Positions 1-11,312 of a stretch of DNA of 64,000 nt are shown here, piece by piece. Position numbers and translations under genes: made by a program. This stretch comes from Globodera rostochiensis (lineage: Eukaryota > Nematoda > Chromadorea > Rhabditida > Heteroderidae). Under the pieces are notes generated by a model. That model saw nothing but the letters and a program-made list of their open reading frames with translations, did no database searches and was not told where the DNA came from. Every line of letters starts with the position of its first letter. The first letter of the stretch is position 1. The stretch lies in contig JAEVLN010000009.1 in the NCBI GenBank assembly GCA_018350325.1, forward strand, positions 207,388 to 271,387. Direction: 5' to 3'.

Positions 1-1656
<1,656 letters not shown>

Positions 1657-1982
1657 CGGCAATTTGAGACAGTCAAATTGCCATCGAAAAGCGTAAAGAA
1701 TTGGATTAATTAATAGACTATTATTAATTGCTAATTAGTTTAATTATTTATTTATGCAATAAGCCATTTGTAATTTATTGAAGAATAAAATAAAACGCGT
1801 TTAATTAAATTTTTGGTAATTTCAAATTTCATAAATATATTTCGACTGCTGACAATGAATGCTTTTATATAAATGATTTAGCAAATTTATGTTTAAAATA
1901 AAACTCTTAATGAAGAATAAGTACCGGTCATGGTTTTTATGAGTTTCTATCGGCCATATTCAAGCCGTTCGCCGTCTCTCTC

Positions 1983-3998
1983 TCAGTTTAGTCCGACATT
2001 TGGAGGACAACGGTCGTCGGCCGAGTTGTTTCTGCTGCCGCTGTTTGTCCGTTCATCCCCCGAGGCGTCATTGTCCTTTTTGTTATTCGTTTTGTCCATA
2101 ATCGTCCCCCGAGGCTGTTGCTCGTGGCACTGTTCGTCGTCGCCAAAGGCGTCGTCCTCCGCCGCCGCCGCCGCCGTCGCCGCCGTTGCCGCCGTGCCAC
2201 CGTTTTCCGTTGGCTCTTGCAAAAGCAGAAGCCCCGCAGACTTAGGCTTCCGTCTCCTGCGTTTGACCATTTCGGCCGCCGTTTTGCCCCAATTGTTCAG
2301 CTGCTGGTGCCGACAAAGGTCGTCCGGTTCCGCCAAAGACGAATTGGAGGAGACAAACAAATTGTTGCGTCGTTTGTGCAATTTGCGCCGCTGGACGTCG
2401 CCACTGATGCTAACGGCGGTCATCCGACGATGGAAATGTCCATTTTTCGAGTCACTAAACAAAAAAAAACAAAAAATTTAGTCGAAATTAATTCGACTAA
2501 CCAACGGCAGCAGTTGAACAGTGCGCACTTCGTCATGCACTTGTGAATGTGCGCGTTGACCTCCGGAATTCGCAGTGAATAGATCAGCGGGTTGAGCAAC
2601 GATTTGGCCAGCAGAAAGGCCAACTGCGTGCAGCTGAGTGCAAACAGCACGCGGTAGTGGTCGGGGCTTGCCAGCACGCGACAGTCAGCGCAGGTCAGTG
2701 CAAACAGCAGCGAGGCGGGCGCCCAGCCAAGCAGAAAGCTGGCGCAGATTAGCAGCGTCGTCCACAGCGTCCGACGCTCGCGCCGTCGCCGCTTGGAGGC
2801 GCAAAGCGCCGGAGGCGGCACGTCCCCGCAGGGGATGGCGTCGGTTGTCGAGCGACGGCTGTCACGGAACAAAGACGGCCTGTGCTGCTGCTTTTGCTGC
2901 TGTTGGGGCCATTTTTCGTGCTGCAAGCGCAGAATGTACAGCTAAAGAACAATTCAAAATCAATTCGCCGCCAAAAATGGACGGACGGACCAATTTGGCG
3001 TAGCAAAGTGTGATGGCACAAAAAATAATGCCGAGCAGTGCGGACACGGTCCAGCGGAATACCCTCGTGTGGTAGAAGTCGGGCCGTTCGCAGTCCCAGA
3101 AGCCTTGGTTCGGTCGACTCAGTGCCAGCAGCCACAGACAGCCCGGGGGTACCACCCAGGAAAGGGCACAAAGCCACAAAATGCCATGCCGGAGATGATC
3201 CTTGTTGTAATGGGGCCGGATAATGCCGACACAATGATGCAGAGCAATCAGCAGCAAATGGAGGGCAGCTGAACATGGACAAAATTGGCAAAATGTCAAA
3301 AGGGAATTCAAAAACCTGTGAGAAGCCCTCCGGTACGAAGCATCTGAATTTGTGTAATTAATTAAAAGCATTTAAATGTGTTTAAAGGGATTAAATTTGT
3401 GCTCTTTAATTACTTCTCCCCGCGCTATGCCAAATTGCGTGGGCTGTTTGTTATAAGCAGTTTTGATAAGTTTGGCACTTTGAGAATGTTTTAGGCTTCC
3501 AAGTGAAAATGCCCTTTTTGGATGGTTTGGATTCGTAAATTGTAATTAATCGATGCCCGCCCGTCCGGCACCTCCAAACTGAGGGCCAGACACGGCTCCA
3601 CTTTCGTTTGGAGAACGATGGGCAAATAGCTGTTGTAGAGAAGCGACAGGCCCATAACAATGCAGGACCTGATAAACAAAGTCAGTCAGTCTTTTATTTT
3701 GTGCCGCACCAAATGTCCGAGCTCGTCAAGCTGGTCAGCAGAGTGACCGTGGCGTTCTGTCGGACACGCGCGGAACGCAAAGCGACGATGACGAGGGCAT
3801 TGGCCAAAATGGCCAGCAAAGACAGGACGAGGAACACGGGAATAACCCTTTTGTACATCTGAATTTTCGTTAAATTCGTCAACAACAGGATTTCACCTGA
3901 ATTCGGTAGTGATTTGCGTCCAGCATCGGTGTGCCGTCGTCGTCGTGCCGTGCCAAGTCCGTTGACACATTCGTCGGCAATTGTTCCCTAGCCGTCAT
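1983..3998 (-). CDS. Class A (rhodopsin-like) G-protein-coupled receptor, 521 aa
   Basis: Seven exons in frame: 3998-3897, 3858-3710, 3668-3572, 3343-3316 (a 28-nt microexon), 3268-2991, 2941-2502 and 2454-1983. They give 521 residues. The N-terminus is short and has an NVS glycosylation site. TM1 has the usual N in LANALVIVAL. TM2 follows in the same and next exon. TM3 ends in HHC followed by VGIIRP, where most family members have DRY. TM7 carries NPLIYSLRIPEV. The long third loop is basic and Gln/His-rich. The cytoplasmic tail of about 160 residues is Ala-, Asn- and Asp-rich. The start was chosen because the first exon supplies an ATG 34 codons before TM1 and splices in phase. The ligand is unknown. 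The NPLIY region recalls lipid or melanocortin-type receptors, but this is only a hint. Confidence 0.88.
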
Positions 3999-6900
3999 TA
4001 AGTATTTAATCGCGATTTGCTTTTTTATTTCCTTAAGAATAATTTTCTTTTATTTTTGCCATTTTAATAGCGTCCATCGGAACTTCGGCGGATGGCATTT
4101 GGTTGAGCACAACAATTAGCGCATTTGCGCCTGAGGCAATTTGGTTGCCTCGGGGGACGGATTATTATTGCGCAATATTTTAGGGGGGAGGGGGCGTGAG
4201 TTTGCGTTTTATTTACATTTTAGCCCTTTTTTTGGAAGAAACTGCGGCTCCATGATAATGATGATGAATTGATGAAGAGAATGCCGGGGAAGAAGTTTAA
4301 ATGCTGGCGATGGACGGCATGGCGTCCGTCGGCGGTGTCCTTTGTGATGCAATTTGACGAGAAGCCCAACGTGGCAATGAAAATGTGGCAAAAAGCCATC
4401 CCCCCCTAAGGCAAAGTTTAAATGCCCGGGGGCGGGCGGATGGGCGAAAGTTAACGGCGGAAACAAATGCCTTTAAATAGGAAGCCATGGGAAGAAGCAA
4501 AAGAAGCAACCGCCGCCGCCGCCGTTAACAGATTAATGTCTTTCCAAAAAGCGAATAAGCCGCCCATCTGGTGACCTTTAGAATCGGCGACCAAAACCAA
4601 AACGAATTGAAAATGAAATATTTTTTGCATTTTCGTCTTTAAAAATGGCAATTAAAGTATTCGAGTAATTAAAAAATGTGGTAAAGCAACCGACCGACCG
4701 AAAATGTCCGCAAATGGTCCATTGGACCAAATGAATTTGATTGGCACACTTTACAAATGCACAGCGATGCCATCCATCCCTTTCATCGCCTAAAACCCCC
4801 TCCGGCATTAGGTGATGCCGAAGTCATTCTGATGAGAGAATTGGTCCGTTGGGGCCAAAAGTTGGGGTTCCAATTCCCCGAGGAGTCAAAGCTTCCCAAT
4901 TTTGTTCTCAAAATGTTATCTCGCGCTGTCCGTCGCTTCGGCAATCGCTTTTGTAAAAACCCCTCCCCCCAAGTGATTCTTTCTTTTTTGGAATTGATTT
5001 TGACGGTTTTACAAGTCCAAATTGGACGGGTTCCCCCCCCCCCAAATAAATTCTTTGAAGCCGCCGTAAAACATTGGCCAATTTGTTCTCCCATTGTGGC
5101 CCAATTAATTAATTAATTCCGTACGAATGCCTAAGTCGGATTTGGCCATTTTAAGGTTAATAAAAAGCGTTTGAGAGATTTTTGTTCGGTTGAAAGAGAA
5201 AAAATTCTTTTTGTTTGCACAGAGTGTTGGCCAAATACGAAATTGGCCACAATTTAAGTGGATAGAGATCAGATTCGGTGGCGGGGGGGGGGGAGGGGGA
5301 AGGGTAAGGCCCCGGCGATGGGTAAAATTGAAATTTGAAACAAAAAATGCATTTGGCAAAATGTTACTTTTTTTCCAAAAAGGCAAAAAAAAAAAGTTGG
5401 ACGAATGAATGGACTAAAAGGCGCTAAAATGAGGCGCGAATAAATACAAAATGGGCAAGCGAGCGAATGAGTGAGTTTTGCTGCGGCATTTGGACAAATA
5501 ATTCGAATTTAAAAAAGAAGAAAAATTGGCAAAATTGGCAATGAACGCGTGCGTTTAGGCGTTTAAGCGGCGGTGGGGGGGGGGGGGGGGCAACGCGTAT
5601 TTAATGGGTGGGATTTTGGCATGTAAAATATACTCAAAAAGGTGGCCAATTTCTATTTGATTATTTGGTTAAATAAATTTTGTCTGCCAATTTTTTGGTG
5701 AAAAATAAAAATTGTGTCTTTGTGAGAGATATTTTTAGCCGAACGATGCAAAACAAAACACTCGACGAATTTTAATATTTGCGTTAACTCAAAAATTCAT
5801 TCGTTTCAAAGGCTTAAAATAACAATTTTTTTGCAGAATATTTTGGATAAACGAGAAGAGAAAACGGCGGCGGAGAATATTTGTGGGCGGTCAAACGTTT
5901 GACTTTTTGTCAAAAAAAGCGATTTTAATTTTTTTGTTTTAATTTAAACGGACACTTTTTTTGCTTTAATTTTAACACTGAGAATCGGAGGAGAATGGCT
6001 TAATAATTCCATCGCAAATCGGCACATTTTAATTAACACCGCGCGGACTTTTAATTGTTCAAAGAACACATTTTTGGCATTTCGCTAATTGGCCGCCAAT
6101 AATCAAATTTTGTGCCGGGGGGGGGGGGAATTTGTTTTTTGGAGTTTGCTTTGAGAAAAAGAGAATATGCAATAAGAATTTGATGCCAGTCGATGGAATG
6201 GACAACAACGGCACGTGCCAATTCATTGTGAATTATTGGCCCCGACAGACAAACGAAAAGAATATTTTGGCATTGGAAAAATATTCAAACAAAAAAAAAC
6301 AAAGGGTTCAGAGAAAATTATGAGTGGGGCCGGGAATATTTAAATAATGAATTTTAAATTGTTTGACAAAATATTTCCAAAATTGTTTTTCGATCCTCCT
6401 AAATTGCTTGAGAGATCGCTTAAGAATTTTGAGTCGCAAAAGGGCATGCACCGAAAACATTAATTAACGCTTTAATAGCTTAATTAAAATCAATAATATT
6501 CCTTTTAATTAACTGACATTCCCTCAAAATATCGACAAAGAATTGGAAATAGAATTAGGGGGAAGCGCGTAAAAGTGGGACCCCGGAGGGGGGGGGGGGG
6601 GGGGGGGGGGGGGAACTCGGAGAATTCACCCGCACTTTCTGTGACCGTCCAATTACATTTGCATCATTTGGAGGGACAAAATGAATTATTGGCGGCACAT
6701 TCTTTGGTCATTTGACGCTACAAAAAGCCCCAAAATGCAAACTGAAAGTGCCGTCCGTTTGGGTGCGAAGTATTGGCAAATTTTGGTCGATTTGATTTGG
6801 AAAGTGAATGTTCAGAGATTAACGCCGAAGGGGAAGGAATGCTTTAGCAAAATGAAAATGACGGACAGCGCCGCGGGGATTACAAATTGGCGGCGAACTC

Positions 6901-7663
6901 TCATTAATTGTTTGGCTTTCACAACTGCGAAAGTGTCCAATTTAAGTTGTATTTAATATGTCCGGTGTATTTAATGTGAGTGATTGACGCGTTTTTGGCT
7001 TAAAAATCGCAAAATAATCGATCGTATTTTACAATAGCAAAATCATTCAAAATATTTATAAATTCAATTTTATTTTGCGTTCGAAAACAAAGACCACAGT
7101 TAAAAGTCGCATAAAAATGTTTTTGTTTCAACGGTTTTTCTGTCTGTGTGAATTTTTTGAATTTCGAAGTAAGGCGAAGCAAAAACGAAACAATGGCAGA
7201 AGAGTTTGGGTAGGACGCTTGGGGGCATAAATATACATAATGGACGCCCGGGGGGGGGGGGGGGATACGCGTGAGACAATTCGGAGGACAAACATTTCGG
7301 CGGTGCCCCCGAGGGGACTTCCAACGAACATGCATAATATATAATACCTATTTTATGGGCGTCTCATCTCGACGGCAAATGAATTCGATCGATAAACTAC
7401 ACAAATTTCGATAAATTAAAGTCCGAAAATTATCGAAATACTAGCATTTTTTCGGATAGTAACGCGATAATTATCGAAAAATTAATTGTATCAAGTAAAT
7501 GCCTGGGGGGGGGGGGGGGGAACTAATGCATAATTAAATGATATTGTTGCATTTGTAGAGTCCATTAAATTTAATTAAAGTTTTTTTTCAAATGAATATT
7601 TTATTGAAGACATTAATTAATTACTTAATTAAGAAATGGAAGATTTGTTCGATGCTTTTTTCT
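3999..7663. other. AT-rich intergenic region with poly-G/poly-C runs
   Basis: No convincing gene is visible. Short open frames here (for example 4757-5116 + and 6681-6956 +) lack recognisable protein features or a splice context. Conspicuous mononucleotide runs occur near 5032-5043 (C) and near 5282, 5576, 6119, 6586-6613 (about 28 G), 7251 and 7504 (all G). Confidence 0.6.
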
Positions 7664-9514
7664 TTATAAGTGTAAGCTTTTCAGTGCCTCCGATTTCTTC
7701 TTCCGCCGGTGTTCAAATGCCTCCAACAACCGTAACCATTTGGCCTTCCTACGGTCGCCACTCCCGCGCTTACTGTAACACTTCCAATTGTCCCCTGCGG
7801 CGTTTAAATGCTTCAAATAAATTGACTTTTTGCATAATTTCTTTACCAATTCGTCTCGCCATTTTCTCCTCCAAACTTTCCCCAAATTGTTCTTCTGCCC
7901 CAAAAAAGAAAATGAGACGCGAATTTTCGTTGGACGCTTCCATTTGAATTTCCTTTAAATGTTATTTTTATTATCTAATAAATACTTCACTAATTAATTA
8001 ATTACCTTTGGCGAAAAGCGGGGCCTCGTCAAATTGCTGGTAAATTAACAATAATTTAATTATTATAATTAATTAATTTCGATTCCATCACTTTGTCAAT
8101 TCCGACGGCGGCGTTTCGTTCTTCGCAACAAAACGGACGTCTTTATTCGGCCGCCGCGGAATAACCAAACGGCCCATTTTCGGCGAGGCATTGGCATTAT
8201 GCCCCTCAGCGGCTTCAAATGGCTTTTTTGATGGCTATAATTAATGTGTTGCTTATTTTGAAAGCCTAATTAGTAAATTAATTTACCCTTTTTTTCAAAA
8301 TGGACGACGGCTTTGGGTGAATAATGGACGCAACATTTTCGGCAGAGTTTTCTGTTTTCTCATTAATTGGGGCGGAAAAATATTGCCACCAAACCGACGC
8401 CTCCAATGGAATGGCCTCCTTTAATAACATTATTTTAAAGATTAACGCCGCCGGCGATTTTTTATTATTTTTTAATTTCCCCAAAAATTGCCTCTTTTTC
8501 CGGTGGCCCGGACTCGCAATTTGCCATCGCATCCCCAGCATCAGTGACCACCGATTGTGCGCCATCACCAGCAACAGTCGCTTCCATTGTCCAATTGAAT
8601 GGGGCCAAACGTTGCCAAAATGTTACGGTAGAGAGGGCGAAGAAGATTACGGTAGAGAGGGCGAAGAAGATTACGGTAGAGAGGGCGAAGAAGATTACGG
8701 TAGCGAGGGCGAAGAAGATTACGGTAGCGAGGGCGGCGGTCGCCCCCTTTTGAAAGTGCACAAAACGCCAAAGTCCGCCACAATTAAGCAGAAAATGCCC
8801 GTCGCTTTCAGTCGTCGAATTGGGAGAAAATGTTTCGTTTGATGGCCAATTCTTTGCGACATTTGCTTTATCGATGGCCCCACCGATTTCCCCCACTGGG
8901 CCCCCTTTAATTATTGGCCTTTTGCCGTCGTCCAAAAGTCGCGCTTTTGGCACATTTTCCAATTTTGTCGCAATCGCCGCGTTGAGAATCGCCTGAAAAT
9001 GTTGAAAAATAAAATGAATTCTTTCAATTCGACGAAAACCTCAAATTCTTTGGCAGAAATGGCAATCATTCGCCGACTTTTGTTCTGCGCTTCCACCAAT
9101 TTGTTCAGAATTTTCGTTTGCTGTTCAAACTTTGCGTTCATTTCCAGGCTTAGAAGCTGAAATTGTTTTGTTTATTTTGTTTTACATAATTATTTTAAAA
9201 ATAAGTAATTAATTTCAAAACTTTTAAAGATATTTTAAAAATGCCACCAGCAATTGCCCTCCAAATAATAAGAACAGAAACAATGGCAGCAAAATTGTGC
9301 ATTTGCAAAAGCGCCTCCAAAAGTTTCGTTTCTTCTCGGCACTTTCAGCTTTTTCAGTTGGACAAACTGCGAAAAAATAAAATATTAAATCAAAAGAATG
9401 TAATTTATTGAATATTCAAAAAGTATTTCAAATTTTAAATTAAAAATTTGTAAATAAATTTCGGTACAAACGTTTGTCGTGCAAATCCAACGGTTCGCCG
9501 CTTATCCCGAGCAT
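7664..9514 (-). CDS. Unrecognised predicted type II membrane protein with coiled-coil and internal repeat
   Basis: Nine exons join in phase: 9514-9472, 9366-9248, 9156-9040, 8992 to about 8552, 8418-8287, 8234-8092, 8036-8006, 7952-7847 and 7794-7664. The start ATG (MLGISGEP) gives a short basic cytoplasmic tail, then one hydrophobic segment (ILLPLFLFLLFGGQLL, about residues 38-55). A predicted coiled coil follows (EQQTKILNKLVEAQNKSRR) and then a region with NET and NST glycosylation sequons. The 24-bp minisatellite is read as repeats of VIFFALST. The C-terminus is basic (HRRKKKSEALKSLHL). The only unresolved join is after exon 4: a GT donor at 8551 or a GC donor further on would both keep phase 0. 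If no splice is used, the protein stops at 8465 (268 aa). I do not recognise the family. The order of segments would suit a Golgi or surface type II protein. Confidence 0.6.
8625..8735 (-). repeat. 24-bp coding minisatellite (about 4.6 copies)
   Basis: The unit is a 24-mer beginning ACGGTAGAGAGGGCG on the plus strand. Copies start at 8625, 8649, 8673, 8697 and 8721 (partial). The last two differ at one base (AGAG to GCGAG type). It lies in an exon of the membrane-protein gene and encodes VIFFALST on the minus strand. The opposite strand is also open and would read YGREGEED. Confidence 0.9.
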
Positions 9515-11312
9515 TATTAGTCGGCCAAATCGAATAAATGTCGGTAAAAGTATTATTAGGCAATTTCAATTTCCAGGGACCCCCCGGGCGATTGTTTCAT
9601 TTTGTTTTTCGACGGTTTTGGATGAATGAGTGGTGAGCCTAATTACTTTTGCTGAATGATAATTCCTCGCGCAGAATTGATTTTGGGAGGCAAAAAACGC
9701 TTTTCCCTAAAAATGGTAATGAAAGAATGCGGTGGAGGGCAAATGAATGGGGGCCTTTAAGGGGGGGGGGGATTTTTGGGACATTTCCATGGACATTTAT
9801 TTGTTCAAATATTCGCAGACAAAAGGCGCGTTACATTCGAATGACCATCAGCAAAATAAACAAAAATTGTCGTCGGGGGGGGGGGGGGCAATGTGCGCAA
9901 ATGCCCGCCCGTCTGTGCCGATGGGATGTGAATGACAAAAGTTAACTTTGGAGAGAGTTCAGAGGCCACCCGAACTTTGAACTTTCCAAAAACGCCCTTT
10001 TTGGACAATGCGAAAGATTTGTTGGGTAATTGCAATTTGAAATTTCGTCCGCCCTTCGAGATTTGCTTCTGCGCAATATTTTTTCAGATTATTGCTCAAG
10101 AAACAGAGAGGAGTGAGTCAATTGATGATTTGTGTTATTTGAAGTCTGCCGGCAGTTATAATTAATTCATTTTATTGAGTTATTTGAAGTCTGCCGGCAG
10201 TTATATTGATACATTTTACCATTTTCCCAATTAGGGAAATGTTAAATCGCACCAATCGGTCAACGAACGAATGGAGAAGCTATGATAAACTGGCAAATGC
10301 ATAATTCACACCCGCAGTTCGATTTATTTGAAATGTTGATAAGAGAAGGTCAATTGTTTACCGACGCATTAAACGAATTGGAATTATTTTTATTATTTAA
10401 ATAAATAAATAATTTGCTGATACAAAAATTGAGCAGAATTGACTGATTGTGCCTTGGGCCTGTGGAATTATTGCCAATTCTTTGAAAACAGAAAACAAAC
10501 AAATCAATGAAAACATTGCAAATGCTTTAAGCAATATTTACCAATTGCGGGGCCGCCGGCGGTATGACGCGACGCCTTCGGGGGATAAATTTGGGAAGAA
10601 ATGCGTTGGTTTTGTTTCTCTTTAATTTACCCGTAGGGGTCGGTCCATCTGCTGGGGGGGGGGTCTCCTTCCTTCCCTGCAAATACAACAAAATGCTCAT
10701 AACTTGAATTAACTTTTTGATTAAAAGCTATTTGTTACACACTTTTGGTTTTTGACATAATAACTATTTTTGCTTATGAGTCAATTTTTGCCGGATCCGC
10801 TCCTTTCGGCACGACCAGTTCGGCGGCGCCGTTTGTTTCGAGTTTGGCGCCCACATTAAAATTTATTGCAAATTATCCGTCCATAAAAACGGCTTTTGAT
10901 CCGCTTAAGCCTAAGCCTAAGCCTAAAAACGGCTTTTGATCCGCTTAAGCCTAAGCCTAAGCTAGCTTAAGGATTAGGCTTGAGCCTAATCTGACTCTAC
11001 TTCGACACAATTTCAAACACCGGCCCCAAATTCGAATTGGTCCTTCCAAAGACCACAGAATGAGGGAAAACCCGCAAATATCCGAACCCTGCTAATGATA
11101 AATACCTTTTCCAATTAAAAAATTCAATCAAATTCTAGAATAAATGCATATTTATTTATATTTTATCACGTTTTATGAAGTTTAATCATTGAGCAAGCTG
11201 AACTGCGGCCATACGAATATTTAAGATAATGTTGGGGGGGGGGAAATAAGTGAGTTTTGAAGCCGAGTCACGCAAATTTTATATAATTCCAAATCATTCT
11301 TCGCCAAGCCCT
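9515..11312. other. Intergenic region with small duplications and telomere-like repeats
   Basis: No gene is seen. It contains a direct duplication of a roughly 26-bp unit around TGAAGTCTGCCGGCAGTTAT at about 10137-10160 and 10181-10204. Poly-G runs occur near 9761, 9877 and 10650. A telomere-type tract lies at 10886-10965 and is listed separately. Confidence 0.6.
10886..10965. repeat. Interstitial telomere-type repeat (GCCTAA)n within a duplicated 40-bp unit
   Basis: Three perfect GCCTAA units lie at 10909-10926 and two at 10949-10960. GCCTAA is the complement of the canonical nematode telomere unit TTAGGC. Each tract sits at the end of a unit that starts AAAACGGCTTTTGATCCGC and is present twice in tandem. 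An inverted TTAGGC follows at about 10973-10980. Confidence 0.75.

Noticed and set aside
1930..2481. 183-codon plus-strand open frame
   Set aside because: It is antisense to the GPCR C-terminal exon, which splices in phase to TM7. Alanine- and arginine-rich readings arise from the GCC/GGC repeats.
4757..5116. 119-codon plus-strand frame (MHSDAIHPFHRL)
   Set aside because: It spans a poly-C run and has no domain or supporting splice structure. The minus-strand reading is no better.
6681..6956. 91-codon plus-strand frame MNYWRHILWSFD
   Set aside because: No recognisable domain, no splice partners, and AT-rich random-looking composition.
8324..8842. 172-codon plus-strand frame with YGREGEED repeats
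   Set aside because: The minus-strand gene has a full set of phase-consistent exons across this region. The plus frame has none.
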